DNA of 64,000 nt from contig NZ_CP070356.1 in assembly GCF_016919445.1 (NCBI RefSeq), positions 5,645,502 to 5,709,501 of the forward strand. Reading direction: 5' to 3'. The notes below the pieces were generated by a model. The model did not search any database. It had not been told where the DNA came from and saw nothing but the letters and a program-made list of their open reading frames with translations. Source of the stretch: Pseudomonas sp. PDNC002. Lineage in GTDB: Bacteria > Pseudomonadota > Gammaproteobacteria > Pseudomonadales > Pseudomonadaceae. Of this stretch, positions 42,039 through 54,085 are shown piece after piece (the stretch's first letter is position 1; each line of letters starts with the position of its first letter). The translations under genes and the position numbers were made by a program.

Positions 42039-43196
42039 TCAAGCCACGACCTGGTTGCGCCCGAATGCCTTGGCCTCGTATAGCGCCCGGTCAGCATGCT
42101 CGTAGATGCTGCGCAGCGGATGCCCGGTCTCGGGCCACAAGCAGGACACACCGATCGACAGCGTCACCTCCTCCGCCGTCAGCGACCCCTCATGGGCGAT
42201 ACCCAACTGCTGCACCGAATGCCTGACCACTTCGGCTCGTTCCCGCGCCTCGCGTTCGCTGGCGCCATAGAGCAGCACGGCGAACTCCTCGCCGCCCAGG
42301 CGCACGGCCATGTCCAGCGGGCGTCGGGCGCTGGCGGCAAGCACTTCGCCGATGCGCTGCAACACACCATCGCCGGCCTGATGGCCATAGCGATCGTTGT
42401 AGGCCTTGAAGTGATCGACATCGCAGAGCAGCAGCGCCAACCCCACGCTCTCCCGTTGCGCCTGGCGCCACAGGCGCTCCAACTGGCGGTTGAAGCTGCG
42501 GCGGTTGTGCAGGCCGGTGAGGCTGTCGTGCTCGGCCATCACCTTCAGCAGGCGGCTGATCAGGAAATGCTGGCGGGACTTGTAGTCCAGCAGGTAGCAA
42601 CCCACTGCGCCGACCAGGTTGCCGAAGAACAGGAACACCACGTTGCTGATCAGTTTGGGTAGCGGCAGCGCGGCATACAGTTCGAATCCCACGTAGGCGA
42701 GGAAGATCACCAGGGCACTGGCCACCGCTTCGGCGAAGCGCAGGCCGATGAGGAAATAGGCGGCCATGCTGACCAACAGCAAGCCTTCATAGGGATAGGT
42801 TGGATCGACCCGGTGGGCGATGCCGGCGATAGCGGCGGCGCCAATGCCAACGCTGAGGATGCAGGCCAGGCTGAGCGGCACCAGCAGGTGAATATGCCGG
42901 CGCTGCAGTATCAGCGCGCCGCACACAGTCAGCAGCACCAGCACACCGATGCGCACGGCGAGCATCTGCCAGTGCTCCGGCCCCTGGATCAGGAGAAAGT
43001 CGATGGCCGCCAGCGCCAGCCAGATCAGGACGCCGATGCACAGCGCCGTGCGCTTGAGATCGAAGTTGTCTTCCAGCAGATACTGACGGTACTGCGCCTC
43101 GAGCTCAGGCTCGAAGCGCAGACGGCGGAAGCCCCGGGAGAGCTGCTCGGCATAGGGGTTGGAGCGCACGTCGTCCAACCAGCTTTGTTGTGTCAC
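42039..43196 (-). CDS. Membrane diguanylate cyclase (GGEEF), HsbD-like
   Basis: The 385-residue product has about six membrane helices in residues 50-205 and a C-terminal GGDEF domain (about 215-380). Its active site is GGEEF (VRLGGEEFAVLLYG) and an RxxD inhibitory site (RPLD) sits five residues before it, so it should synthesise c-di-GMP with product inhibition. NRRSFNRQLE and CDVDHFKAYNDRYGHQAGD complete the domain. In P. aeruginosa the membrane cyclase next to recQ is HsbD, part of the HptB-HsbRA pathway, and this is probably its orthologue. I use GTG at 43196 after GAGGTGA; an ATG 12 codons upstream is possible. Confidence 0.87.
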   Translation of the reverse strand: MTQQSWLDDVRSNPYAEQLSRGFRRLRFEPELEAQYRQYLLEDNFDLKRTALCIGVLIWLALAAIDFLLIQGPEHWQMLAVRIGVLVLLTVCGALILQRRHIHLLVPLSLACILSVGIGAAAIAGIAHRVDPTYPYEGLLLVSMAAYFLIGLRFAEAVASALVIFLAYVGFELYAALPLPKLISNVVFLFFGNLVGAVGCYLLDYKSRQHFLISRLLKVMAEHDSLTGLHNRRSFNRQLERLWRQAQRESVGLALLLCDVDHFKAYNDRYGHQAGDGVLQRIGEVLAASARRPLDMAVRLGGEEFAVLLYGASEREARERAEVVRHSVQQLGIAHEGSLTAEEVTLSIGVSCLWPETGHPLRSIYEHADRALYEAKAFGRNQVVA

Positions 43197-43299
43197 GTTC
43201 ACCTCTTCTCGTGGAGGTCTAAGTGCCACCATAGCTGTTCGAGATGCGCGTCACAAGTTTGTCGTTTTGCCCTGTCACGAAACTGACGGTTTGCCGCTA

Positions 43300-43575
43300 T
43301 CACCAGCGATCGTCCCGTGAATTCCGGTAGCGGTCGTAACCGTGGTAGGAGTCATTGCAATAGCGCCGCTCGGAGCGGCTGTGCTGCTTGCGACAGTCCC
43401 GGTAATCGTCGTCATCGTCGTCCTTGGACATGATCACCAAGCCCGCCACCAGCGCGACTGCGGCAACGCCGATCAAGGCGTTCTTGCCGCCCTCGGTCAG
43501 CCCGCCGCCACTGGCGCATCCACTGAGTTGCCCTACGACCAGCAGCCCTGCCACTACCCGTATGAACCTCGACAT
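43300..43575 (-). CDS. Small lipoprotein with acidic and charged tail
   Basis: The 91-residue precursor has a lipoprotein signal ending LSGC (Cys20). A second hydrophobic stretch (NALIGVAAVALVAGLVIM) follows, then a DDDDDDY acidic run and a tail rich in Arg, Tyr and Asp (YNDSYHGYDRYRNSRDDRW-like). The lipid anchor followed by a membrane-like helix is unusual. Start ATG 43575. It lies between recQ and the cyclase and is transcribed in the same direction. The function is unknown. Confidence 0.75.
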   Translation of the reverse strand: MSRFIRVVAGLLVVGQLSGCASGGGLTEGGKNALIGVAAVALVAGLVIMSKDDDDDDYRDCRKQHSRSERRYCNDSYHGYDRYRNSRDDRW

Positions 43576-43679
43576 CTCGCACCCGTGCAAGTGATGGAAT
43601 CTGTCGAGTTGGACTGGTGGGGAAATGCGCCGTTGCTGGCACATTGATATTTAGTCTGTAACGCCGTATTTCGCGGCGA

Positions 43680-45824
<2,145 letters not shown>

Positions 45825-45960
45825 GGGGGACTCCGAATGAAGCCGCGCATTATACGCAAGCGATCCGGTCGCGGCCGGCACCTTGTCCGGGAAACTGCGG
45901 AAAAATCCGTCACATGCGTCCGAACCCCGCGTCGGCACAGGCCGGAAGGGTATTTCGCTT

Positions 45961-45989
45961 TTGCCGCGGGGCCGCGGAAAGACTACAAT
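45961..45989 (+). promoter_or_regulatory. Sigma70-type promoter for the UPF0149 gene
   Basis: TTGCCG (45961-45966) and TACAAT (45984-45989) are separated by 17 bases and lie about 30 bases before the start codon at 46021. Confidence 0.6.
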
Positions 45990-46020
45990 TCGGGACCGAT
46001 CACCTCCGAGGTAGTACCCG

Positions 46021-46608
46021 ATGTCCTTCGCCGACCAATTGTCCCGCCTGCAAGCCTTTCTCGATGCCGATGACCTGCACGAGGAAGCCTTGGACTACAT
46101 GGCGGCACACGGCTACCTGACTGCCCTGGCGATCTGCCCGGAGGAAGTACCGGAGCGCGAGTGGATCGACGCCCTGTTCGCCGAGCCGCCGCACTACCGC
46201 AGTGAGGAAGAGCGCACCGAGATCGAATCGACCCTGGTCCAGCTCAAGGCGCACATCATCCGCCAGATGGCCGGTGACGAAGAGCTGGAGCTGCCCTGCG
46301 AACCCTACCTGGGCGACGAGCCGGACGACTCCGACGTCCGCGGCTGGTGCATCGGCTTCATGGAAGGCGTGTTCCTGCGCGAGGCCATCTGGTTCGAGCA
46401 GGCCGAGGAAGAAGTCAGCGAGCTGCTGCTGCCGATCATGGTCGGTTCCGGCCTGTTCGACGAACAGCCCGAGTTCGACGAGATCGCCAGCGACCGTGGA
46501 CTGGTGGACGACATGGTCGCGCAGATCCCCGAGCTGCTGACCAACCTGTTCCTGCTGTGCCAGGCCCCGGAAGAGAAACCGGCCCTGCTCAAGCCGCGCA
46601 CCCACTGA
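46021..46608 (+). CDS. UPF0149/YecA-YgfB family protein
   Basis: The 195-residue acidic product is a YgfB/YecA-like helical protein. It has [35 protein letters not shown] near the start and [17 protein letters not shown] in the middle, the most conserved block of the family. The C-terminal SEC-C zinc motif of some YecA proteins is absent. Members have no settled function. It is divergent from recQ and followed after about 50 bases by the DUF454 gene. Confidence 0.88.
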   Translation: MSFADQLSRLQAFLDADDLHEEALDYMAAHGYLTALAICPEEVPEREWIDALFAEPPHYRSEEERTEIESTLVQLKAHIIRQMAGDEELELPCEPYLGDEPDDSDVRGWCIGFMEGVFLREAIWFEQAEEEVSELLLPIMVGSGLFDEQPEFDEIASDRGLVDDMVAQIPELLTNLFLLCQAPEEKPALLKPRTH

Positions 46609-46659
46609 TCCGCTGCCGGAGCCGCGCAACGCGGCTCCGGATTCGTTTCGCGCACGTCG

Positions 46660-47058
46660 ATGCCACGAGAAATCCGCCAAAGCCGCCACGCCTGGGTTCG
46701 CTACTGCCTGCTGGGTATCGGCTGGCTCAGTGTGGCGCTGGGCGTAATCGGCATCTTCCTGCCGGTGCTGCCCACCACGCCTTTCCTCCTGCTCGCCGCC
46801 GCCTGCTTCATGCGCAGCTCCCAGCGTTTCTACGACTGGCTGGTGAACCACCCGAAACTCGGCCCGTGGATCCGCGACTATCTCGACGGCGAAGGCATTC
46901 CGCTCAAGGGCAAGGTCTACGCCATCGGCCTGATGTGGTGCAGCATCCTGATTTCAGGATTCATCGTGCAGCGGCCCTGGGCCTGGGCGTTCATGCTGAC
47001 CAGTGCGACGCTGGTGAGCATCTACCTGATTCGGACGAAAACGCGGCGATTGGATTGA
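46660..47058 (+). CDS. DUF454 (YbaN-type) inner membrane protein
   Basis: The 132-residue product has three membrane helices. The DUF454 signature GVIGIFLPVLPTTPFLLLAAACFMRSSQRFYDWL includes the LPTTPF motif, followed by the NHPKLGPWIRDY stretch. The E. coli homologue is YbaN, of unknown role. It is likely cotranscribed with the UPF0149 gene and is followed by the 74-base array. Confidence 0.92.
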   Translation: MPREIRQSRHAWVRYCLLGIGWLSVALGVIGIFLPVLPTTPFLLLAAACFMRSSQRFYDWLVNHPKLGPWIRDYLDGEGIPLKGKVYAIGLMWCSILISGFIVQRPWAWAFMLTSATLVSIYLIRTKTRRLD

Positions 47059-47076
47059 GTCCGCTGCGGGCTCGAA

Positions 47077-47424
47077 TACCCTCTCCCCAGCCCTCTCCCT
47101 GAAGGGAGAGGGAGCCGTTCACAGCGCCCGACCAACTCGGCAATTCGCCTGATACCAATCCAGCCCCTCTCCCTGAAGGGAGGATGGGCCGTTCACAGCG
47201 CCCGGCCAACTCGGCAATTCACCTGATACCGATCCAACCCCTCTCCCTGAAGGGAGAGGGAGCCGTTCACGGCACCCGGCCAACTCGGTAATTCGCCTGA
47301 TACCAATCCAGCCCCTCTCTCTGAAGGAAGAGCGGGCCGCTCACGGCGCCCGGCCAATTCGGTGATTCGCCTGATGCCGATCCAGTCCCCTCTCCCTTCA
47401 GGGAGAGGGTAGGGAGAGGGGTAT
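47077..47424. repeat. 74-bp tandem array of the CCCTCTCCCT hairpin with inverted ends
   Basis: The core CTCTCCCTGAAGGGAG recurs at 47093, 47167, 47241, 47315 and 47390, a period of 74 (last 75) bases. The spacers are conserved (GCCGTTCAC, GCGCCCGGCCAACTCGG, AATTCGCCTGATACC, GATCCAACC). The left end ATACCCTCTCCCC and right end AGGGAGAGGGGTAT are near-inverse. The hairpin core is the same as in 41731-41981, but the spacers are unrelated. The gap 47059-47443 contains no gene. Confidence 0.93.
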
Positions 47425-47443
47425 TGCCCGAGCACTGAAGCCC

Positions 47444-48868
47444 TCAGACTGGCACCACCTCCCCGGCCAGTCCGCCATCATCCGTTCGCCCAACCACCGG
47501 CCCCACCGCATCCACCGTAAAGCCGAAGGTATTCACCCCACCTTCGCTGCGCACGAGCACCGACCCGCCATGCATGCTCGCCACCGCCTTGACGATGGAC
47601 AATCCCAGCCCATGGTTGCTCTGGCTGTTGGCGCGGGCCAGGTCCGCGCGGTAGAAGCGCTCGAACACCCGCGCGCGCTGCTCGGCGCCGATGGGCTCAC
47701 CCGGATTGCTGACTTCCACCTGCGCAGCACCGCGCTCGTCGCTCAGGCGAACCTCGATGCGGCCACCGGGTGCCGTGTGCTGGGCCGCGTTGTATAGCAG
47801 GTTGGTCACAGCGCGCTGGAACAGGGCTCGCTCGACGCAGGCTCGGGCATCGCCGCGCAAGTCGACCTGCACACCTCTCTCGTCGAAGATGACGTCGAGG
47901 AAATCAAGGGTCGTCGCCACTTCGCTGGCCAGCGAGGTTTCCACCCGCTCGGCCGCCATTCCACCCTGGTCGACGCGGGCGAGGAACAGCATGTCGTTGA
48001 CGATGGCACGCAGGCGCTCCAGTTCTTCCAGGTTGGATTGCAGGACTTCCTCGTAATCCTGCGCGCTGCGCTCGCGGGACAGTGCCACCTGGCTCTGGCC
48101 GATCAGGTTGGCCAGCGGCGTGCGCAATTCGTGGGCGACGTCGGCGTTGAAGGACTCCAGACGCAAGTAAGCCTGCTCCAGGCGGTCCAGCGCTTCGTTG
48201 AAGGATTTCGCCAGGGCCGACAGCTCCGCCGGGAGGGGTTCCAGCCGCAGGCGTTGCGACAACTGTTGCGGGCTGATCTGCCGCGCCTCGGCGGACAGCT
48301 CGTGCAGCGGGCGCAACCCGACGCGGGCGATCCAGTGCCCGCACAGCGTGGCCAGCGCGATACCCAGCGCGGACAGGACGAACAACGTGATCAGCGTCGC
48401 CTGGCGCGCCTGCTGGAAAGCCACGCTGTCGATGGCGGTGAGCAGCACCAGCGTGGGCCGTTCGCCACTGGCCGGCAGCAGCCCCACGCGGGCAGACAAC
48501 GGCGACTCGTGCCCCGGCAGCATCAGCTCGGCATAGCCCTTGCCGGTCCCCAGCAAGCGCCGCACCGGCTCCGCAGGCTCGCCATAGTGGAAGCGCGGAT
48601 CGGCGCTATCGATCCAGAAGCGAATCAGCCCGTTCTCCTGGCTCAGGGTATTCAGCTTGAGCTGCATGTACGACCAGCGCTGGGCGAGGTCCGGCTTGTC
48701 GAGCATGCGCGCGACCAGGTTGAACCGGGTATCCAGCTCGGAACGCTGCAAACGCTCGATCTGCGCGTCGAGCACGCAATAGAGGGCCGAGCCGATCAGC
48801 AGGAAGATACCCAGCGCGGCGGCGGCGAACATGCCGGCCAGGCGCGTCGACAGCGACAGTCCTTTCAC
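47444..48868 (-). CDS. Heavy-metal-type sensor histidine kinase (CusS/CopS/IrlS family)
   Basis: The 474-residue product has two membrane helices (about 12-33 and 157-180) around a periplasmic domain of about 125 residues. HAMP, HisKA with His246 ([23 protein letters not shown]) and HATPase ([28 protein letters not shown]) follow. The [19 protein letters not shown] block is the signature of heavy-metal sensor kinases. The start is GTG at 48868 overlapping the response-regulator stop. It is the last gene of the mexM-mexN-regulator-kinase operon. Confidence 0.9.
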   Translation of the reverse strand: MKGLSLSTRLAGMFAAAALGIFLLIGSALYCVLDAQIERLQRSELDTRFNLVARMLDKPDLAQRWSYMQLKLNTLSQENGLIRFWIDSADPRFHYGEPAEPVRRLLGTGKGYAELMLPGHESPLSARVGLLPASGERPTLVLLTAIDSVAFQQARQATLITLFVLSALGIALATLCGHWIARVGLRPLHELSAEARQISPQQLSQRLRLEPLPAELSALAKSFNEALDRLEQAYLRLESFNADVAHELRTPLANLIGQSQVALSRERSAQDYEEVLQSNLEELERLRAIVNDMLFLARVDQGGMAAERVETSLASEVATTLDFLDVIFDERGVQVDLRGDARACVERALFQRAVTNLLYNAAQHTAPGGRIEVRLSDERGAAQVEVSNPGEPIGAEQRARVFERFYRADLARANSQSNHGLGLSIVKAVASMHGGSVLVRSEGGVNTFGFTVDAVGPVVGRTDDGGLAGEVVPV

Positions 48869-49557
48869 GCTTCACGCTCCTGGGCGGCGCGGCTTTCCAG
48901 CACATAGCCCATGCCACGGATAGTGTGCAGCAACTTGGTGTCGAAGGGCCCGTCGAGCTTGGCGCGCAGACGCTTGATGGCGACCTCGACGACATTGGTG
49001 TCGGTGTCGAAGTTGATGTCCCAGACCAGCTCGGCGATGGCCGTCTTGGAGAGGATTTCCCCACTGCGCTGGGCCAGCACGCAGAGCAGCGAATACTCCT
49101 TGGCGGTCAGTTCCAGGCGCGTGCCGCCGCGCTGTACGCGGCGGCTGACGAGGTCGATAGCGAGATCGGCGATACGCATCTGCGTGGCGCTTTCCAGGTG
49201 CGCGCCACGCCGGGTCAGGGCCTGCAGGCGCGCCACCAGTTCGAGGAAGGAGAATGGCTTGATCAGGTAGTCGTCAGCGCCCTCGCGCAGGCCGCGCACG
49301 CGGTCTTCCACGCGCTCGCGGGCGGTGAGCATGATCACCGGGGTCTGCCGCTGTTCGCGCAGCGCGCGCAGCACACCGAAACCATCGATGCCGGGCAGCA
49401 TCACGTCGAGGACGATGACATCGTATTCGCCGTTGAGCGCCAGGTGCCGGCCGTCGATGCCATTGGCCGCAACGTCCACGGTGAAGCCCTGTTCGCTCAG
49501 GCCGCGCTGCAGGTAGTCGGCGGTCTTGCTCTCGTCTTCGACAATCAGTACGCGCAT
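48865..49557 (-). CDS. OmpR-family response regulator (CusR/CopR/IrlR-like)
   Basis: The 230-residue product has a receiver domain with Glu7, Asp8 and phosphoacceptor Asp51 ([13 protein letters not shown]). The winged helix has [53 protein letters not shown] and [10 protein letters not shown]. The VW..NFD..TNVV.VAI.RLR sequence is typical of heavy-metal regulators CusR, CopR and CzcR. It lies 70 bases after the pump gene mexN and overlaps its kinase gene. A TGACA-N4-TGTCA box ahead of mexM is a likely target. Confidence 0.92.
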   Translation of the reverse strand: MRVLIVEDESKTADYLQRGLSEQGFTVDVAANGIDGRHLALNGEYDVIVLDVMLPGIDGFGVLRALREQRQTPVIMLTARERVEDRVRGLREGADDYLIKPFSFLELVARLQALTRRGAHLESATQMRIADLAIDLVSRRVQRGGTRLELTAKEYSLLCVLAQRSGEILSKTAIAELVWDINFDTDTNVVEVAIKRLRAKLDGPFDTKLLHTIRGMGYVLESRAAQEREA

Positions 49558-49627
49558 GCCCGGGCTCCGTTTGATGCGTTCGCTGGGTCCGACGACCATG
49601 CTACCCAGCCGCACCTCATGCCGCATC

Positions 49628-52600
49628 TCATACCGCACCACCGATGGCCACCGGCTGTGGCTGGCGATGGAAGATCCGGTCCAGCGCCAGGTACACCACC
49701 GGTGTGCTGAACAGGGTCAGCGCCTGGCTGACGATCAGCCCGCCAACCACCGCCACGCCCAGCGGCTGGCGCAGTTCCGAGCCGGTGCCGAAACCGATCA
49801 TCAGCGGGATGGCACCCAGCAGCGCGGCCAGGGTGGTCATCATGATCGGCCGGAAGCGCGCCAGGCACGCCTCGCGGATCGCGTCGTACGGCGACAGGCC
49901 GCGCTGGCGCTGTGCGGCCAGGGCGAAGTCGACCATCAAAATGCCGTTCTTCTTGACGATGCCGATCAACAGCACCAGGCCGATCAGCGCCATCACCGAG
50001 AACTCCAGGCCCCAGCCCCAGAGCAGGAACACCGCGCCGATGCCCGCCGAGGGCAGCGTGGACAGGATGGTCAGCGGGTGCACGAAGCTCTCGTAGAGCA
50101 CGCCGAGGATCACATAGACGGCGAACAGCGCGGCAAGGATCAGCAACGGCTGGCTCGCCAGGGAACTCTGGAAGGCCCGCGCGGCGCCCTGGAATTCGCC
50201 GCCGATGCTGGACGGCATGCCCATCTCCTGCTGCACCCGCTGGACCAGCTGCACCGCGTCGCCCAGGGCCATGCCCGGCGACAGGTTGAAGGACAGCGTC
50301 ACCGCCGGGAACATGCCGTTGTGGTTGATCTGCAACGGCCCGGATTTCGCCGGCGCGACCTTGGCCACCGCCGCCAGCGGCACCATCTCGCCGGTCAGTG
50401 GCGAGCGCAGGTGGAACCAGGCCAGGCTCTCGGCGCGGCCTCGCTGGCGGGCATCCAGTTCGAGGATGACCTTGTACTGGTTGACCTCGGTCTGGAATTC
50501 GCCGACCTGGCGCTGGCCGAACGCGTCGTAGAGCGTCTGGCTGATGTCCTCGGCAGACAGCCCGAAGCGCGCCGCCGCTACCCGGTCGATCTCCAGGGAG
50601 GTGATGTTGGCGCCCATCTGCAGGTCGTTGGAGACGTCCTGCAGGCCGCCCTCCTGCTTCAGCCGGTCGGTCAGACGCTGCGCCCACAGCGCCAGCGCGG
50701 CGCTGTCATTGCTGCGCAGGGCGTACTGGTACTGGGTGCGTACCGGGCCGGTGGCGAGGTTGATGTCCTGCGCCGAACGCAGGTAGAGAACGATGCCCGG
50801 CACCTTGGCCAGCTTGGGCCGGATACGGTTGATGAAGTCATCCACCGAGACATCGCGGTCGCCACGGTCCTTGAGGACGATCCAGAAACGCCCGTTGGCC
50901 AGGCTCTGGCTGCCACCGGTGATGCCGATGGCGTGGTTGTAGCTCTGCACCGCCGGGTCGGCGGCGACGATGTCGGCCAGCTGTTTGTGCTTTTCCACCA
51001 TGTCGGCGTAGGAGATGTCCTCGGCGGCCTGGGTGGTGCCGAACACGAAGGCGGTGTCCTGGGACGGGAAGAAGCCCTTGGGAATGCCGACGTAGCCGCC
51101 CACCGCAATGGCCACACAGACCAAGAAGCCGGCAAGCACGGTGCGCTGATGATGCAGCGACCAGTCGAGTCCCTTGGCGTAGCGCGCCAGCAACCAGCCA
51201 GCGATACCGCCGTCATCGTGGCCGTGCCTGTCTTTATGGGAATGGGGCGCGCCCATGAAGCGCGAGGCTAGCATCGGCGCGATGGTCAGCGAGGCCAGCA
51301 CCGAAATCAGGATGGCCGCCGTAACGCTGACGGCGAACTCGCGGAACAGCCGCCCGACGATGCCACCCATGAACAGCAGCGGGATGAACGCGGCGATCAG
51401 CGAAAAGCTGATGGAAACCACCGTGAAGCTGATCTCCGAGGCCCCGGCCAGGGCCGCCTCGACCCGGTCCTTGCCTTGCTCCAGGTGGCGGTGGATGTTC
51501 TCCACGACGACGATGGCGTCATCGACGATGAAACCCACGGCGATGATCAGCGCCACCAGCGTCAGGTTGTTCAAGGTGAAACCCAGCAGGTACATCGCCG
51601 CGAAGCTCGCGCTCAGCGATACCGCCAGCACGGTGGCGACGATCAACGTGGCGGACAGCTGGCGCAGGAACAGGCCCATCACCAGCACCACCAGCCCCAT
51701 GGTCAGCAGCAGGGTCAGTTCCACCTCGTGCAGCGAGGCGCGGATGGTACGGGTGCGGTCGTTGAGCACCTCCACCTCGACACCGGCCGGGAGCATCTCG
51801 CGCAGGCGCGGCAGCTCGGCCTGGATGGCGTCCGAGGTCTCGACGATATTCGCGCCGGGCTGGCGCAGGATCACCAGCGCGACACCGGGACGGCCATCCG
51901 GCCAGGACTGCACGTAGTCGTCTTCCGGTGCCTTCACGACCCTGGCGAGATCACGCAGGAACACCGGCGCACCGGCGCGGTAGGCCACCACCAGGTCGCC
52001 GTACTCGTCGGGGCTGAACAACTGGTCGTTAGCCGCCAGCGTGGACACCCGGCCATCGCCGAAGATCGCGCCCTTGGCCAGGTTGATGCTGGAGGACTGC
52101 AGCGACTGGCGCAGGTCGGCGAGGGTCAGGCGATAGGCCGCAAGCTTCTCCGGCTGCGCCTGGATACGGATCGCGGGGCGCTGCTGGCCGACCACGAAGA
52201 TCTGCCCCACCCCGCTGATCTGGCTGAGCTGGCGCGCCAGCAGCGTCTCGGCGTAGTCGCTGAGTTCGATCAGCGGCAGCAGCTCGGAATTGACCCGTAC
52301 GATCATGATCGGGCTGTCCGCCGGGTTGATCTTGCGCCAGGTCGGCAGGTTAGGCATGTCCGCGGGCAGCCGCCCGGCCGCGGCATTGATCGCGGCCGTG
52401 ACTTCCTGCGCGGCGACGTCGATGTCCTTTTCCAGGGCGAAGGTCAGGGTCAGGGTGGTGGAACCCAGGGCGCTGGTGGAGAGCATCTCGGTGACGCCGG
52501 GAATGGCGCTGAACTGCACTTCCAGCGGGGTCGCCACCGAGGACGCCATGGTCTCCGGGCTGCCGCCGGGCAGCAGCGCCTGCACCTGGATCGTCGGGAA

Positions 52601-52735
52601 GTCCACCTGCGGCAACGGCGCCACACCCAGGCGGAAGAACGCCAGCAGGCCAAGCATCAGCGACGCGATGGTCAGCAGGCAGGTGGCGATGGGATGGCGC
52701 ACGCACCAGCCGGACATGCCGGCATGCACGCTCAC
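49628..52735 (-). CDS. mexN: RND efflux pump inner-membrane transporter, MexN-like
   Basis: The 1035-residue product has 12 membrane helices and two large periplasmic loops. The proton relay is intact: [13 protein letters not shown] supplies the Asp-Asp pair and [14 protein letters not shown] the lysine. The N-terminal [35 protein letters not shown] is typical of the MdtC/MuxC subgroup of drug (HAE1) transporters. A histidine-rich cytosolic loop ([11 protein letters not shown]) follows the first six helices. GTG start overlaps the mexM stop. The order MFP-RND-regulator-kinase next to lapG-lapD matches mexMN of P. aeruginosa, a phenicol exporter that uses OprM; no outer-membrane gene is present here. 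Confidence 0.9.
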   Translation of the reverse strand: MSVHAGMSGWCVRHPIATCLLTIASLMLGLLAFFRLGVAPLPQVDFPTIQVQALLPGGSPETMASSVATPLEVQFSAIPGVTEMLSTSALGSTTLTLTFALEKDIDVAAQEVTAAINAAAGRLPADMPNLPTWRKINPADSPIMIVRVNSELLPLIELSDYAETLLARQLSQISGVGQIFVVGQQRPAIRIQAQPEKLAAYRLTLADLRQSLQSSSINLAKGAIFGDGRVSTLAANDQLFSPDEYGDLVVAYRAGAPVFLRDLARVVKAPEDDYVQSWPDGRPGVALVILRQPGANIVETSDAIQAELPRLREMLPAGVEVEVLNDRTRTIRASLHEVELTLLLTMGLVVLVMGLFLRQLSATLIVATVLAVSLSASFAAMYLLGFTLNNLTLVALIIAVGFIVDDAIVVVENIHRHLEQGKDRVEAALAGASEISFTVVSISFSLIAAFIPLLFMGGIVGRLFREFAVSVTAAILISVLASLTIAPMLASRFMGAPHSHKDRHGHDDGGIAGWLLARYAKGLDWSLHHQRTVLAGFLVCVAIAVGGYVGIPKGFFPSQDTAFVFGTTQAAEDISYADMVEKHKQLADIVAADPAVQSYNHAIGITGGSQSLANGRFWIVLKDRGDRDVSVDDFINRIRPKLAKVPGIVLYLRSAQDINLATGPVRTQYQYALRSNDSAALALWAQRLTDRLKQEGGLQDVSNDLQMGANITSLEIDRVAAARFGLSAEDISQTLYDAFGQRQVGEFQTEVNQYKVILELDARQRGRAESLAWFHLRSPLTGEMVPLAAVAKVAPAKSGPLQINHNGMFPAVTLSFNLSPGMALGDAVQLVQRVQQEMGMPSSIGGEFQGAARAFQSSLASQPLLILAALFAVYVILGVLYESFVHPLTILSTLPSAGIGAVFLLWGWGLEFSVMALIGLVLLIGIVKKNGILMVDFALAAQRQRGLSPYDAIREACLARFRPIMMTTLAALLGAIPLMIGFGTGSELRQPLGVAVVGGLIVSQALTLFSTPVVYLALDRIFHRQPQPVAIGGAV

Positions 52736-53877
52736 GGCTGGCTCCGGCGCGCCAGGGTCTGCACGTCACCCTGCACGTCCACGCGGGCGCCGGGGGTGAG
52801 GCGCGAATGACCATCGAGCACCACCTCGTCGCCCACCGCCAGCCCTTCGACCAGGCTGCGACCATCGATGTCCTGCAGCACCCGCACCGGTACCATCACC
52901 GCCTTGCCGTCCGCGATGCGGAACACGAAGGCGCCGTCCAGGCCCCGGCGCACGGCGCGGCTGTCCAGCACCAGGCCGTTGCGCAGCACGCCGGCCTGCA
53001 GGTCGACGGTGACGAACTGGCCCGGCCAGAGCTTGCCGTCCTTGTTGTCGAACACCGCGCGCACGCGGATGGTGCCGGTACTGGCGGCGACCTGGTTGTC
53101 GATGCTGCGCAGGTGACCCTCGCCCAGCAGTTGGCCGCCATCGCGGCTGTGGGCGGCCACCGGCGAATCCTCGGCCAGTAGCGGTTGCAGTTGTTGCAGG
53201 GTTTCCTGCGGCAGGGCGAAGACCACGGAAATCGGCGACATCTGGGTGACGGTGAACAGGCCGCTGCTGTCGTTGGTGCGCAGCAGGTTGCCAACGTCGA
53301 CGTTGCGGATGCCGACGCGGCCGGCCACTGGCGAGGTGATACGGGTGTAGGACAGACGCACACGCTCGGCATCGATCACCGCCTGGTTGCCGCGCAGCGT
53401 GGCGCGCAGACGGGCTGCTTCGGCCTCGGACTGTTCCACGGTCTGGCGGGAGATCGAGCCGCGCTGGATCAGCGTCTGGTAGCGCGCCAGGTCCTGCTCG
53501 ACGATGCGCAGTTGCGCCTGGTTGCTCTGCTTGGTGGCCTCGGCCTGCTCCAGTGCGGCGGCGATGGCGCGGTCGTCGATGGTTGCCAGCAGTTGGCCCT
53601 TCTCCACCATCTGGCCCTCCTCGACGAGCAGCGCCGTGAGCTGGCCCTCCACCTGCGGACGCACCAGCACGCTGGCGAGCGAGGTGACGGTGCCGACGCC
53701 ATCGAGATTCTGCGTCATATCCTCGCGCGCCACCCGCGCCAGGGTCACCGGCACACCGGGTGGCTGAGCCGCCGCCAGCGGGGCCTCATGGCCGCCGCTG
53801 AAGCCCCAGAATCCCGCCCCTAGCGCGACCACGCCCAGCACTCCTGCCGCCAGCCAAACCCGCCGTTGCACCTGCAT
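52732..53877 (-). CDS. mexM: RND efflux membrane fusion protein, MexM-like
   Basis: The 381-residue product has an N-terminal anchor (about 7-25). Lipoyl/hairpin segments (VRPQVEGQLTALLVEEGQMVEKGQLLATIDDR; coiled-coil ALEQAEATKQSNQAQLRIVEQDLARYQ) and the SPVAGRVGIRNVDVGNLL second lipoyl half follow, then a beta-barrel and membrane-proximal domain. It is a periplasmic adaptor linking the RND pump to an outer-membrane channel. The start is the ATG at 53877, opening MQVQRRVWLAAG. It is the first gene of the efflux operon, with a CusR-type box upstream. Confidence 0.9.
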   Translation of the reverse strand: MQVQRRVWLAAGVLGVVALGAGFWGFSGGHEAPLAAAQPPGVPVTLARVAREDMTQNLDGVGTVTSLASVLVRPQVEGQLTALLVEEGQMVEKGQLLATIDDRAIAAALEQAEATKQSNQAQLRIVEQDLARYQTLIQRGSISRQTVEQSEAEAARLRATLRGNQAVIDAERVRLSYTRITSPVAGRVGIRNVDVGNLLRTNDSSGLFTVTQMSPISVVFALPQETLQQLQPLLAEDSPVAAHSRDGGQLLGEGHLRSIDNQVAASTGTIRVRAVFDNKDGKLWPGQFVTVDLQAGVLRNGLVLDSRAVRRGLDGAFVFRIADGKAVMVPVRVLQDIDGRSLVEGLAVGDEVVLDGHSRLTPGARVDVQGDVQTLARRSQP

Positions 53878-53962
53878 CCCGCTCTCCCGCGTCTGGTTCG
53901 GCCACAGCGGCCACATCCTGCGGTTATAGGCCAGTGGCCGGGACCGGACGCTGACCCTTAAA

Positions 53963-53976
53963 TGACAATCCTGTCA
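53963..53976. promoter_or_regulatory. CusR/CopR-type box upstream of mexM
   Basis: TGACA-ATCC-TGTCA is a perfect 5-base inverted repeat with 4-base spacer, within AAATGACAATCCTGTCAGTT. It closely resembles the copper box described for CusR and CopR (TGACAANNTTGTCA). It lies about 86 bases before mexM, whose operon encodes a regulator of exactly that family. Confidence 0.6.
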
Positions 53977-54085
53977 GTTTCGCCGCCGAGGCCCGTGCGA
54001 CGCGGCTTTGCGCTCAATGGCGATGCGCCAGCGCAAGTTCTCCGGGACCGCCTAGACTCCACACATCCCACATGGAGCGCTGGCG

